From Prescottella defluvii (GTDB taxonomy: Bacteria > Actinomycetota > Actinomycetes > Mycobacteriales > Mycobacteriaceae), in assembly GCA_029690005.1 (NCBI GenBank), contig CP121458.1, positions 930,001 to 994,000 on the forward strand: a DNA stretch of 64,000 bases, written 5' to 3'. The position numbers and the translations under genes are program-made. Shown here piece after piece: positions 28,190-37,692 of this stretch (its first letter is position 1; every line of letters begins with the position of its first letter). Under the pieces are notes generated by a model. It was not told where the DNA came from. It saw only the letters and a list, made by a program, of their open reading frames with translations, and searched no databases.

Positions 28190-28210
28190 GAACATCGAGG
28201 TTACCGTGGG

Positions 28211-29550
28211 ATGGTGCTGCGGCTGCGGCTGCGGCTGCTGGTCACCGGCGCCACCGGGTACATCGGTGGCCGCCTGGTCCCACGTTTGCTCGCCGCCGGC
28301 CACGACGTGCGCGTCCTGGTGCGCTCTCCCGACAAACTGCGCGACATCCCGTGGGCGCGTCGGGTGGAGATCGTCCGCGGTGACCTGGGCGACCCGGACT
28401 CTCTGCGCACCGCGACCGAGGGCATCGACGTCGTCTACTACCTGGTGCACGCGATGGGCGGGGCGCGGGAGTTCGTCGAGACCGAGCGGGTGGGGGCGTC
28501 GAACATGGCGGCCGCCGCCCGCGAGACCGGCGTCGGCCGGATCGTCTACCTCGGCGGTCTGCACCCGGACAACACCGAACTGTCCCCGCACATGCGTTCC
28601 CGGGCGCAGGTCGGGCGCATCCTCATGGAGTCGGGCGTGCCGACGCTGGTGTTGCAGGCCGGCGTGGTGATCGGGTCTGGGTCGGCGTCGTTCGAGATGA
28701 TCCGGCACCTGACCAACCGGTTGCCGGTGATGACGACCCCACGATAGGTGAACAACCGGATTCAGTCGATCGCTGTGCGCGACGTCCTGTACTACCTGGT
28801 GAAGGCGGCCGACGCGCCGCTGCCGAGCAGCCGCGCCTACGACATCGGTGGTCCCGACCTCCTCACGTACGGCGACATGATGAAGGTGTACGCCGAGGTC
28901 GCGGGGCTGCGCCGGCGACGTGTGCTGGTGCTGCCGGTGCTCACGCCGCGGCTGGCGGGCCTGTGGATCGGGCTGGTCACTCCCATCCCCAGCTCGTTGG
29001 GTCGGGCGCTGATCGAATCCCTGTACGACGACGCCGTCGTCGCCGACGGTGACGTCGACGCCGTCATCGCCCCGCCCGCAGCGGGGTTGATCCCGTACCG
29101 CCAGGCCATCCGGTTGGCGCTGCGACGGATCCGCGACGGCGAGGTGGAGACCAACTGGGCCAGCGCGTCACCGGTGGGGGCACCGTCGGATCCGCTGCCG
29201 TCCGATCCGGAATGGGCGGGCGAGGCCGTCTACACCGATGAGCGCAGTGGCGGCTGTGACGCCGACGCGGACACTCTGTGGCACGTTCTCGAAAGCATCG
29301 GCGGCGAGAACGGTTGGTATTCGTTGCCGAGATGCGCACACCGGGCGGCGCGTGGCTCGAATGGCGGGTGCGCGCGGACGGGCCGTACCGCTCGCGCCTG
29401 GACCAGCGGGCGATCTTCTTTCCGAAAGGCCTTGCCGGACGGCTCTACTGGTATTCGCTCGTGCCGTTCCACGGCATCATCTTCAAGGGCATGCTCGCCA
29501 ACATCACCGGGGCAGCGGCGCGCGAGTACGCCGCGACACCGGGAGATCTA
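28211..29550 (+). pseudogene. Decayed NAD(P)-binding SDR-DUF2867 gene
   Basis: The N-terminal atypical SDR reads LLVTGATGYIGGRLVPRLLA, VRVLVRSPDKLRDI and VYYLVHAMGG. At 28745-28747 a TAG interrupts the conserved run MTTPR-W-VNNRIQSIAVRDV in the same frame, where the family has TGG for Trp. After GGENGWYSL near 29315 the text jumps to VAEMRTPGGAWLEW in another frame, and about 60 residues of the DUF2867 domain are absent. The end (YWYSLVPFHGIIFKGM) has no proper stop before the convergent lipocalin. Unlike most disrupted genes here, this one shows a substitution plus a sizeable deletion, so true decay is likely. End coordinate approximate. Confidence 0.7.
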
Positions 29551-30161
29551 CACGGTGCAGAGCGGGACGATGTCGGAGCGCCCGCCGGTAGTGGGCGACG
29601 TGAGCACCAGGCAGGAGTTGTAGCCACGCGACTCGACGACGCTGCGGATCTGCCGCCAGCCCTGGGTACTCACCGCGGGGGTGCGCGACAGCACGAAGCC
29701 GGAAGTCCGGGCCGGGTCGCCGACGAGGGCCCACGAGTAGTCGTCGGCGAGGTAGGTGACGACGTAGTTCGTGGGGCCGTCGGGTGAACTCTGGGACGAC
29801 ACTGACGGGAAGCTCACGTGCAGTTGGGCATTCGTCACCGGGTCGGTGACGCGCGCGTTGCCGGTGATGCCGTTGGTCTCGCCCGTCCACGTGGTGCAGG
29901 TGTTGTTCACGCTGATGTTCGCCGCGTCCAGCACGCCGTACGCGGCGCGGGTGTCGCGGGCACAGTTCAGGTTGAACGGCTGTGGCACCGCGGCGAGTTG
30001 GTACCACGTGCCGAGGTATCGGGCGACGTCGAGAAATGGGATCGGAGGGAGTGGCTGCCACGGATCGGCCGAACCGGGCGGCAGGGCGGCGGCGGGGACG
30101 GCGACAGCTGCCATGGCTGCGGCGGCGATCAGCACGACGGTGAGCTTCCGGGTGGCGCGCA
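29548..30161 (-). CDS. Secreted lipocalin-like protein
   Basis: 204 residues. The signal peptide MRATRKLTVVLIAAAAMAA ends near AVPAAA. The lipocalin signature is present as DVARYLGTWYQLAAVP (GxW), followed by beta strands and YNSCLVLTSP near the end. Four Cys could form two disulfides. Lipocalins carry hydrophobic molecules; bacterial Blc-type proteins act in the envelope. GGAAGGATC precedes the start at 30161. It is convergent with the decayed SDR gene, whose tail it overlaps. Confidence 0.83.
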
Positions 30162-30245
30162 TGATGATCCTTCCAGCGTCGACAGGAGCGGTCACTCAGT
30201 ATTCTGTGCTGCTCCGGTCAACGGATGGATACGGAAGATCAACAG

Positions 30246-30292
30246 CGATGCAGCAGGTTGGTGCCGGCGATGATCGCGTCGAGCGTCGACGC
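30246..30292 (-). pseudogene. Remnant of a LeuA-type C-terminus
   Basis: 47 bases closely match 31787-31834, the 3' end of the intact LeuA-domain gene, with about five mismatches. Translated on the minus strand it reads STLDAIIAGTNLLHR against SSLDAIIAGANLLHR in the intact gene. Nothing upstream of it continues the domain. It is a leftover 3' fragment, and together with the intact gene it brackets the LysR and EthD genes. Confidence 0.7.
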
Positions 30293-30381
30293 GGCGCGGA
30301 TTGACGCTGCGAGTGGAAGGCTGGGGACAGGAGACGGAGAGATCTCGCTCGGCGTCGGTGATCTGCGTGACCTGCGGCACG

Positions 30382-31284
30382 TCAGTCCGGTAGCCAGTGC
30401 AGCTCGTGTGCCAGGGTTTTGGCGACGCTTCGGATGCGGCGGTGTAGTGGTGACTGCACGCGCGGGAGGACCAGGTGGATGGTCAAGGTGGGTGCGCCCT
30501 GCAGCGGTCGCCACGTGAGACCGGCCGGTTGTGTCGTGACCGCGACTTCACTGGCCGGAGCGAGGGTGAGCCCGTCGCGTAGGTCGCGCTGAGACATGTC
30601 GAAAGAGACTGCGGTCGTGTGGAATCGGGGGCTCGGCCAGGTGCCGCGGAACAGTGCGGACAGCTGATCGTGGATCACGGGGTTGGCCGTACGGTCGGGG
30701 AGTCGCAGCGGATACGCGGCCGCATCGGCGATCTCGATCTCCGGGTGTTCGGCCAGCGGATGATGCTGTGCCAATTGGACCCCGACGCGCTCACGCCGCA
30801 GCAGGAACCGGCGCACGCCACGACCCGGCTGTTCACCGCGGGTGATCCCCGCATCGATGCGGCCGTCGGCGACTGCGGGAGAGATCTCCGGTGTCGCCAT
30901 GGGGACCGCGCCGACCTCGAGTCCCGGGCTGCTGCGAATGAGCCTGTCCACCAGGGCCGGTGCTGTTTCGGCCCCCGCGCTGAGGCTGTATCCGATGCGC
31001 AGCGTGCCCAGCTCACCGGCCCCCGCATTCCGGGCAGTGTCCCACGCTCGGTCCAGCGCTGCCAGCGCGGGCGGCGCGGACTCCGCCAAAGCCGCACCGG
31101 CCGTGGTCAATACGACGCTACGGGTGTTGCGAACCAGCAGGCTCGTACCGAGTTCCGCCTCCAATCGGCGCATCCGGGCACTGAGTGCGGGCTGCGCGAT
31201 ACCGATCCGTGCGGCCGCGCGGGTGAAGTTCAACTCCTGCGCCAGCACCAGAAAGTACCGCAGGCTCACCGTATCCGGCGCCAC
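30382..31284 (-). CDS. LysR-family transcriptional regulator
   Basis: 300 residues from GTG 31284 after GGGAGGG. The HTH covers LRYFLVLAQELNFTRAAARI and AQPALSARMRRLEAELGTSL. The ligand-binding part begins GTLRIGYSLSAGAETAPALV, with LPDRTANPVIHDQLSALF later. An upstream in-frame ATG (31359) would add a tail not usual in the family. It is divergent from the EthD-domain gene about 140 bases away, the classic LysR arrangement for a regulated target, so the EthD gene is the probable target. The inducer is unknown. Confidence 0.86.
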   Translation of the reverse strand: MAPDTVSLRYFLVLAQELNFTRAAARIGIAQPALSARMRRLEAELGTSLLVRNTRSVVLTTAGAALAESAPPALAALDRAWDTARNAGAGELGTLRIGYSLSAGAETAPALVDRLIRSSPGLEVGAVPMATPEISPAVADGRIDAGITRGEQPGRGVRRFLLRRERVGVQLAQHHPLAEHPEIEIADAAAYPLRLPDRTANPVIHDQLSALFRGTWPSPRFHTTAVSFDMSQRDLRDGLTLAPASEVAVTTQPAGLTWRPLQGAPTLTIHLVLPRVQSPLHRRIRSVAKTLAHELHWLPD

Positions 31285-31422
31285 ATGCCCTCCCTGTCGA
31301 TTGATAACGATCCGTTCTGAGTCTATCCCGTCCCGATCTTTCCCTCGGCCACACATCAAGCCCTAACCTGCGCATATGACAACTCAACTGACCGCGGCAC
31401 TCACACGCACCGGGAGGCAATC

Positions 31423-31734
31423 ATGCATAAGTTGGTAGTCCTGTATTCCAAGCCCGCCGACCCTGACCAGTTCCGCGACTACTACGTGACCAACCACCTT
31501 CCACTGGTCATGAATTGGCCCGGCCTGCTTGCGTGGCGCTACAGCTTCGACGTGGCGGCGACCAACGGAGAAGCGCCGTATTTCGCGGTCTTCGAAGGCG
31601 ACTTCGCTGATGTCGCCGCCATGGCCGCGGCGCGGGCGTCGCAGCATGGCCAGCGGCTGGCCGCCGATGTCGTCAACTACGCCACCGGCGGTGCGGTCAT
31701 CATCCACTATCCCGTGCAGGACGGCCCCGGCTGA
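31423..31734 (+). CDS. EthD-domain protein
   Basis: 103 residues. MHKLVVLYSKPADPDQFRDY followed by NHLPLVMNWPGL is the EthD pattern (dimeric alpha+beta barrel; the KP..P..F...Y...H.PL signature). EthD-type proteins are needed for ether oxidation by P450 in Rhodococcus ruber, though family members have wider roles such as enzyme-like aromatic polyketide or quinone chemistry. ATG follows GGGAGGC. It is alone on its strand, opposite the LysR gene. Confidence 0.85.
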   Translation: MHKLVVLYSKPADPDQFRDYYVTNHLPLVMNWPGLLAWRYSFDVAATNGEAPYFAVFEGDFADVAAMAAARASQHGQRLAADVVNYATGGAVIIHYPVQDGPG

Positions 31735-31783
31735 GGCGCGACGGCACGCGTTCGGCCGGGAAGGAGCAGCAGCCCAAGGGCTC

Positions 31784-32263
31784 TCAGCGGTGCAGCAGGT
31801 TGGCGCCGGCGATGATCGCGTCCAGCGACGACGAGATGCAGTCGTCGCCGATGGCCATGGCCCAGCGGCGCTCCCCGTCATGGTCGCAGAGGACGAACGT
31901 GGCGGTGCCGGCCGACGTGCGCTGCTGGTGGAACGAGAGGATCTCGATCTGGAATCCGGCGTCGTACAGCATTGACGTGAGCGCGGCGATCGGGCCGGTG
32001 GCCGTGGCGGACGCCGAGGTGATGGTGTCGCCGAGACCGAGGGTCGCGGTGTAGGTGCTGCAACCGGCGCCGCGGCCGGTGGCCTCCCAGCTGCCGAGGC
32101 GGACGGGGCCACCCGTGGGGCTGAAGCGCTGGGTGAACTCCGTCCAGCTCAGGCCCTGGGCCTGGGCGCGCATGTCGCGCGGCAGCTGGGAGCCGAAACG
32201 GCGGGAGAACGGATCGTCGGAGAACGAAGCGGTGGTGGTGGCGAGAGCCTGGGAGGTGCGCAT
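31784..32263 (-). CDS. Stand-alone LeuA allosteric (dimerisation) domain protein
   Basis: 159 residues. The second half reads TATLGLGDTITSASATATGP, IAALTSMLYDAGFQIEILSF and AIGDDCISSSLDAIIAGANL, the pattern of the regulatory domain that closes 2-isopropylmalate synthase and binds leucine. The catalytic TIM barrel is absent. The first 60 residues (DPFSRRFGSQLPRDMRAQAQ) resemble the linker before that domain. It could sense a branched-chain amino acid or form mixed oligomers with LeuA. Upstream lies a leader with a short reading frame and mutually exclusive hairpins. A 3' remnant of a second copy lies at 30246-30292. Confidence 0.7.
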   Translation of the reverse strand: MRTSQALATTTASFSDDPFSRRFGSQLPRDMRAQAQGLSWTEFTQRFSPTGGPVRLGSWEATGRGAGCSTYTATLGLGDTITSASATATGPIAALTSMLYDAGFQIEILSFHQQRTSAGTATFVLCDHDGERRWAMAIGDDCISSSLDAIIAGANLLHR

Positions 32264-32291
32264 TTTTCGAGGTCTTCCTGAAGTGAAGGAA

Positions 32292-32385
32292 GGACCGACG
32301 GTGAATAGCTCAACGACCCGCAGCGAGGGGTCGGTCCGATTCAGACCCCGCTACGGCGGTGAACTACTACCTCGATGCGCTGCAT
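32292..32385 (-). promoter_or_regulatory. Attenuator-like leader of the LeuA-domain gene
   Basis: On the minus strand a 14-codon frame (32385 down to 32341) reads MQRIEVVVHRRSGV, with three Val in a row. Just after it, one arm at 32344-32349 can pair with 32327-32332 (GACCCC/GGGGTC), while 32330-32337 can instead pair with 32292-32299 (GTCGGTCC/GGACCGAC). The two pairings share 32330-32332 and exclude each other. No T run follows, so control of translation is as likely as termination. No clear ribosome binding site precedes the small frame. Confidence 0.45.
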
Positions 32386-32387
32386 GA

Positions 32388-32412
32388 CCGAGGAGTCTAA
32401 GCGCGACTCCTC
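32388..32412. terminator. Strong hairpin after the AztD-like gene
   Basis: CCGAGGAGTC (32388-32397) and GACTCCTCGG (32403-32412) form a perfect 10-bp stem with a 5-base loop, 38 bases beyond the stop of the minus-strand gene at 32450 and directly before the leader frame at 32385. Likely a terminator for the upstream gene; no T run. Confidence 0.6.
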
Positions 32413-32449
32413 GGTACACGCAACCTCCGGTTTGGGGCACATGCAACCC

Positions 32450-33700
32450 TCAACCGCGGACGCCGGTGATCTCGTCCGGGGTGTGCGGCAGCTCGGCAGT
32501 GGCCGTGACCTCGCCCTTTTCGACGTCGACGGCGTGGATCCGCTTGGTGGCGGGATCGGTGATGTACGCGGTGAAGCCCTGCACGAACAGTGCCGGCCGC
32601 GGCGACTGCCACTTGTCGGGTTCGGTCCACGGGGCGATGACGGGCACCCGGCGCACCACGGCACCGGTCGCCGGGTCGATCACGTGCAGCGCGCCGTCGG
32701 TCCCGAGGACCAGGGCCTCGCCGAACGGCCCGCGGCCGAGCGACCGGAACGTGTAGCTGGTCCCCAGGTCGACCAGCCGCAGCTCGCCGGTCGCGGTGTC
32801 GGTGAGGGACACGCGCTGTGGACGCTCGAGCTCGGCGTTCGGGTCGCTCTTGTAGTCGCCGAGGACCACGGCGGAGTCCCCCGAGCCGGCCTGGTTGCCG
32901 ATCCGCCCGTACGGGTCGGGGCTGGTGACCTTGGTGATCGTGCCGTCGCGGTAGATCAGCAGGCCGTCCTGGCAGCCGAAGACGACCGCCTCGCCGGCGG
33001 CGACGGCCTCACCGTGCACGCCCGGGCACTGCTCGCTGCGCGCGATCTCGGTGCGCGCCCCGTCGTAGACGACGATGCCGGTGCGGGTCTTCTCGTCGCC
33101 GATCGTGGTGATCAGGCGGCCGTCGGCCAGCTCCACCGCGACGCCGTGGTGCGCGTGCGGGGTGGTGAACGACGACGTCTCGGGGCGGCCGTCCTCCAGC
33201 GCGGCGGGGTCGAACGACTCGACGCGTCCGGTCCCGTCGTCGAACAGCACCGTGCGTCCGGCGTGCCGGACGACGTGGCCGGGCTTGTCGGCGTCGAACG
33301 TGACGTCGGTGAGGGCGGGCGCGGAGGTGTAATGGTGGGCGTGGTCGTCGTGCGCCTCCGACCACGTGCCGGTGTCGAGCACGCGGAAGCCGCCCTCGGT
33401 CGTGACGATCACGTGCCGCTCGTCGCCGGCGGGGTTCAGCCGGTTGAAGCCGTCGATCTCGGATTCGCCTACCACCGACAGGGTTTCGGCATCGAGCACG
33501 AGGATGCCGCCGTCGTAGGTGAGGGCCAGGCGGGGCGTCGCGGCGCGGGCCTGGAACGGCTTGGACGTGGTGGTCTGCGCGTCGGCCGTCGCGGTCTCGG
33601 TGCCGTCGCCGGCGCCCGAGCAGCCGGCGAGCAGGGCAGCGCACGTCGCGACGGACGCGGCGAGGGTGAGTCGTCGGGGAGTGGGATCGATGCGGATCAT
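32450..33700 (-). CDS. aztD: AztD-like zinc metallochaperone lipoprotein (beta-propeller)
   Basis: 416 residues. The signal peptide ends in a lipobox (AALLAGC). The mature chain is a repeated beta-propeller: ALTYDGGILVLDAETLSVVG, VIVTTEGGFRVLDTGTW, FTTPHAHHGVAVEL and more. A His-rich loop (AHDDHAHHYTS) and HAHH are suited to zinc binding. These match AztD, which delivers zinc to the AztC/ZnuA-type binding protein outside the membrane. No aztABC genes are in the window. A Zur-like box lies just upstream at 33722-33736. The symbol rests on motif pattern and the zinc context. Confidence 0.72.
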   Translation of the reverse strand: MIRIDPTPRRLTLAASVATCAALLAGCSGAGDGTETATADAQTTTSKPFQARAATPRLALTYDGGILVLDAETLSVVGESEIDGFNRLNPAGDERHVIVTTEGGFRVLDTGTWSEAHDDHAHHYTSAPALTDVTFDADKPGHVVRHAGRTVLFDDGTGRVESFDPAALEDGRPETSSFTTPHAHHGVAVELADGRLITTIGDEKTRTGIVVYDGARTEIARSEQCPGVHGEAVAAGEAVVFGCQDGLLIYRDGTITKVTSPDPYGRIGNQAGSGDSAVVLGDYKSDPNAELERPQRVSLTDTATGELRLVDLGTSYTFRSLGRGPFGEALVLGTDGALHVIDPATGAVVRRVPVIAPWTEPDKWQSPRPALFVQGFTAYITDPATKRIHAVDVEKGEVTATAELPHTPDEITGVRG

Positions 33701-33721
33701 GCCGCAAGATCTATCGTCTAA

Positions 33722-33736
33722 TGAAAATGATTGTCA
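33722..33736. promoter_or_regulatory. Zur-like box
   Basis: TGAAAATGATTGTCA is an imperfect inverted repeat of the Fur/Zur type (TGAAAAT-G-ATTTTCA is the ideal), 22 bases before the aztD start on the minus strand. It would let zinc-loaded Zur repress this gene. The Fur-family form is clear; Zur rather than Fur is inferred from the gene. Confidence 0.6.
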
Positions 33737-33762
33737 AAGTCGAAAATATGCATTCGTGCATG

Positions 33763-35231
33763 TCACGCGGCATGCAGCAGCTCGAAGTCACCCGCGTCCA
33801 CCTGCCGGGTGCGCCGCCGGTACCCCCACGACGAGCCGGGCCAGAGCGCGTGGTTCGAGCCGAGCTTGTCCAGATACCAGCTGGTGCATCCGCCGGTGCT
33901 CCACACGCCCCGCGTGAGGCGCTCCCGCAGAACCGCGTCGAACGCGTCCTGGGCGTCGGCGCGGACGTCGAGGGCGTCCGCGCCGCTGTCGTCGGCCAGG
34001 CGCATCGCGTCCAGCGCGTACGCGATCTGGGCCTCGATCATGACGATCACCGAGTTGTGTCCCAGCCCGGTGTTGGGACCGGAGAGGAAGAACGCGTTGG
34101 GCAGCCCGGAGACGGTGATGCCCAGGTGGGTGCGGACGCCGCCCCGCTGCCAGCGCTCGAGCAGGCTCACCCCGTCCCGTCCGACCAGCTGCATGCGGTT
34201 CAGGGCGCCGGCGACCCGGAAGCCCGTCGCGTGGACGATGACGTCGACCTCGTGGTGGGTGCCGTCGGCGGTGACGATGCCGTCGGGGCGGATCTCGGTG
34301 ATCGCGTCGGTGACGAGGGTCGTGTTCTCGCGGGCGAGTGCCGGGTAGAAGTCGTTGGACCGGAGGATGCGCTTGCACCCGATCCGGTAGTCGGGGGTGA
34401 GCGCCGCGCGCAGGTCCGCGTCCGGAACCTGGCGGCGCAGGTGCCGGCGGGCGCGCGCCTCGGTGACCCCGAGCAGCCGGGGGCTGCGGCCGAGTCCGAT
34501 CGCCAGCGATTCCGCGCCCCAGTAGGCGGCCGCACGGAATGCCTTGCGGGCCAGCGTGCTCCGGCGGCTGACGGCCATCGCCGCCCGGAACCGTCGGCGC
34601 GGGAGCACCCAGGCGGGGTCCGCTGGAACACGCGCAGGCTCGCGGCCTCGCGGGCGATCCGGGGCACCACCTGCACCCCGCTGGCGCCGGTGCCGATCAC
34701 CGCCACGCGCTTGCCGGTGAGGTCGACGTCGTCGTGCCACGTCGCCGAGTGCACGGCCTGGCCGGTGAAGGTCTCCGCACCCGGGATGCGGGGGAGTCGG
34801 GGAATGTTGAGCGCGCCCGACGCGATCACGAGGTACCGCGCCACGAACTCGCGTCCGGTCCGGTCGAAAACATGCCAGCGGCAATCGGTCTCGTTCCAGC
34901 GCGCGCCCGCGACCTCGGTGCCGAACTCGATGCGCTCGCCCAGGCCGTGACGCTCCGTGAGCTGGGACAGGTAGTCCAGGATCTCCGGCTGCGCGGCGTG
35001 TGAACTGGACCAATCCCGTTTGGGGGCAAAGGAGTACGAGTACAGCACCGACGGGACGTCGCACTCGCAACCCGGGTACGTGTTCTGCCGCCACGTGCCG
35101 CCCACGGCATCGGCCTTCTCGAGGATCAGGAGGTCGCGCTCGCCTCGGCGGGTCAGTTCCAGCGCCATCCCGAGTCCGGCGAAACCGGCGCCCACGACGA
35201 GCACCCGGGTGTGGCGTACCTGCTGGGACAC
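33763..35231 (-). CDS. FAD-dependent Baeyer-Villiger-type monooxygenase, one frameshift
   Basis: About 489 residues. The FAD Rossmann motif is VLVVGAGFAGLGMALEL near residue 10. The Baeyer-Villiger fingerprint FxGxxxHxxxW is present as FTGQAVHSATW, and the NADPH motif is VAVIGTGASGVQVVP. A frame break lies near 34620, after which GVTEARARRHLRRQVPD, DYRIGCKRILRSNDFYPAL and HATGF (VDVIVHATGFRVAG) continue the family pattern. It would insert oxygen beside ketones or oxidise related substrates with NADPH. A perfect palindrome at 35295-35311 precedes it. Substrate unknown. Confidence 0.82.
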
Positions 35232-35294
35232 ACTGCTTCCTGCCTCGAGATCCGCGCAGCGCCTCCCTCACCGCCTGACGTCAGCAGTGTGCAA

Positions 35295-35311
35295 CTTGAA
35301 CGGTGTTCAAG
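35295..35311. promoter_or_regulatory. Palindromic operator before the monooxygenase gene
   Basis: CTTGAAC-GGT-GTTCAAG is a perfect 7+3+7 inverted repeat, 64 bases before the start at 35231 and between that gene and gpsA. Its form suits a TetR or MarR repressor. No adjacent regulator gene is present. Confidence 0.5.
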
Positions 35312-35329
35312 ACAAATCGGTCGGGCGGC

Positions 35330-36337
35330 TCACGCCACCTCGTCCTCGCCTCCCGGCTGGACTTTCCGCAGGCCACGGTAGGCCTCGGCGGGCGTGTGCC
35401 GACCGGCCACCACCGCCTCCACCTCGGCCGCGATCGGCATCGCGACGCGGTAGTCGCGCGCCAGTTCCATCACCGTCGGCGCGGTCTTGACGCCCTCGGC
35501 GACCTGCCCGAGCTCCTTCACCGCCTCATCGACGGTGAGTCCGCGGGCGATGTACTCGCCCACGCGCCGGTTGCGCGACCTCGGGCTCATGCAGGTCGCG
35601 ATCAGGTCGCCCACGCCGGTGAGCCCGGCGAAGGTGCGGGGGTTCGCGCCCATCGCCTCGCCCAGGCGGGTCATCTCCGCGAGCCCGCGGGCGAGGACCA
35701 TCGCCCGGGTGTTGTCGCCGACGCCCAGGCCGTCGGCCATGCCCGACGCGATCGCGACGATGTTCTTGAGCACCCCGCCGAGCTCGCAGCCCAGGACATC
35801 GGTGTTGCGGTACACGCGGAAGACTTTGGAGGCGAACAGCGGTTGCAGCGCCGTCGCGACGTCCTCGTCCTGCGTGGCGACCACCGCCGCGGCGGCCATG
35901 CCGTCGGCGATCTCGGTCGCGATGTTGGGCCCCGCCAGCAGCCCGACGGGGTGGCCCGGCAGGCATTCGGAGATCACCTCGGTGGGGCGCTGTCGGGTGC
36001 CGGGCTCGAGGCCCTTCGCGAGCGAGAGCACCGGCACCCAGGCGCGGACCTCGTTGGAGATGAGGCTGAGCGTGCTGCGGATCGCGTGCGACGGCACCCC
36101 CACCACCAGCACGTCGGCCTCGTTCGCGGCCTCCACGATGTCGGCCGTCGCGCGCAGGCCCTCCGGGAGGGTGCGGTCGCCGAGGTAGCGCGAGTTGCGG
36201 TGCACGGCGTTGATCTCGTCGGCGATCTCGGGCGTGCGCGCCCACAGCAGCGTGGGCGTGTTCCGGGACGCGAGCCCCGCCACCGTGGTGCCCCACGACC
36301 CGGAGCCGATCACCACGACGCGGACTGGTCGGGCCAT
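35330..36337 (-). CDS. gpsA: NAD(P)H-dependent glycerol-3-phosphate dehydrogenase
   Basis: 335 residues. Reduces dihydroxyacetone phosphate to sn-glycerol 3-phosphate for phospholipid synthesis. The N-terminal NAD(P) motif is [20 protein letters not shown]. Family landmarks follow: [45 protein letters not shown] (with the catalytic Lys) and [32 protein letters not shown]. Full length and intact. It is divergent from the phosphodiesterase gene. Confidence 0.95.
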   Translation of the reverse strand: MARPVRVVVIGSGSWGTTVAGLASRNTPTLLWARTPEIADEINAVHRNSRYLGDRTLPEGLRATADIVEAANEADVLVVGVPSHAIRSTLSLISNEVRAWVPVLSLAKGLEPGTRQRPTEVISECLPGHPVGLLAGPNIATEIADGMAAAAVVATQDEDVATALQPLFASKVFRVYRNTDVLGCELGGVLKNIVAIASGMADGLGVGDNTRAMVLARGLAEMTRLGEAMGANPRTFAGLTGVGDLIATCMSPRSRNRRVGEYIARGLTVDEAVKELGQVAEGVKTAPTVMELARDYRVAMPIAAEVEAVVAGRHTPAEAYRGLRKVQPGGEDEVA

Positions 36338-36455
36338 CAGCGATCACCTCGTGCGCGGACGTCGTGGCAGGTCATGACTTCAGGTTGGCACTCCGGGCGG
36401 GTCCGCGGTGGCGATTCCCCGAACTCGACACCGGTGCGCGCCTACAGTCGGGTAC

Positions 36456-37600
36456 GTGTCGGACGACCAGCCGCTGCACGACGTGTACGCCGAGCCCACG
36501 CTCGCGGACGTGCTGCCGTCGGTGCTCGCCTCGTCGGGTGTCGCCGGCGAGGCGAACCGGCTCGGGCTGCCGGAGACGGATCGGACGGTGGTGCTGCTGA
36601 TCGACGGCCTCGGCTGGAACCTGCTGCGCCGCAACCTCGATGCCGCGCCGTTCCTCAACGGCATCGAGGCGCGTCCGATCCGGGCCGGATTCCCGACCAC
36701 CACTGCGACGTCGCTGGCATCGTTCGGCACCGGGCTGCCGCCCGGCCGGCACGGCATCACCGGGTACGTCTCCGACGTCGCCGAGGCGGGCGGGCCGTTC
36801 AACTGGCTGCGGTGGCAGCGGGTCGGGGACCGGCGCGACGCGTCGACGCGGGTGGTGCCGGAGCGAATCCAGCCGTCCCCACCGTCTTCGAGCGGGCCGC
36901 CGCCGCGGGGGTGGTGGCGTCGACGGTCCTGCCGCGCGAGTTCGCGGGCAGCGGTCTCACCCGCGCCACGCTGCGGGGCGCACGATTCGTCGGCACCGTC
37001 GCGTACGGCGATCTGCTGCACGCGACCGTCCACGCCGCGACGGCGGGCGAACGGACGCTCGTCTACTGCTATCTGAGCCAGATGGACACCCTCGGGCACG
37101 TGTACGGGCCCGGATCCGAGGGCTGGGTGGCGCAGTTGACGATCGTCGACCGGTTCGTCGAGGATCTCGTCGCCCGGCTCGGCCCCGACGTCCACCTGCT
37201 GGTGACCGCCGACCACGGCATGGCCGCCGTCGACCCGTCGGACCGGATCGACTTCGACACCACCACAGACTTGTCGGACGGGGTTGCGGCGCTCACCGGT
37301 GAGGCCCGCTGCCGGTACGTCCACACCGAGCCCGGCCGCACCGTCGCGGTGCTGCGCCGCTGGCGCGAGGTGCTCGGGGAGCGGGCCTGGGTCGGGACCC
37401 GCGACGACGTCGTGGCGGCCGGGCTGCTGGGGCCGGACCCGACGCCCGCCGCGGTGCGCCGCATCGGCGACGTGGTGGCCATCGCCCGCCGCGGGACGGC
37501 CGTGGTGCGCACCGAGGTGGAGCCGCGGATGTCGCTGCTCAGCGGTCAGCACGGTGCACTCACCGACGACGAACTGCTGGTTCCGCTCCTGCAGGTGTGA
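36456..37600 (+). CDS. Alkaline phosphatase/nucleotide pyrophosphatase family protein, one frameshift
   Basis: About 381 residues from GTG 36456. VVLLIDGLGWNLLR carries the first metal-binding Asp, and AGFPTTTATSLASFGTGLPP has the catalytic Thr of the nucleotide pyrophosphatase/phosphodiesterase group; GRHGITGY follows. After a frame break near 36860, LVYCYLSQMDTLGHVYGPGS and LLVTADHGMAAVDP supply the later Asp and His metal ligands. No signal peptide. It probably hydrolyses a phosphodiester or phosphonate in the cytoplasm; the substrate is not known. It points at the TetR gene downstream. Confidence 0.83.
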
Positions 37601-37692
37601 CCCGTGAGGATTGTTGAAAAGTGTTGTGGCGCAGCATGTGCGGCGGTCGTTCATTTCCCCTTCTCGGAGTGTCGACGGGGCGCGGTAAGCTC

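Noticed and set aside
28745-28747. Amber codon read through as a special amino acid
   Set aside because: The same gene also lacks about 60 internal codons, so decay explains the TAG more simply than recoding.
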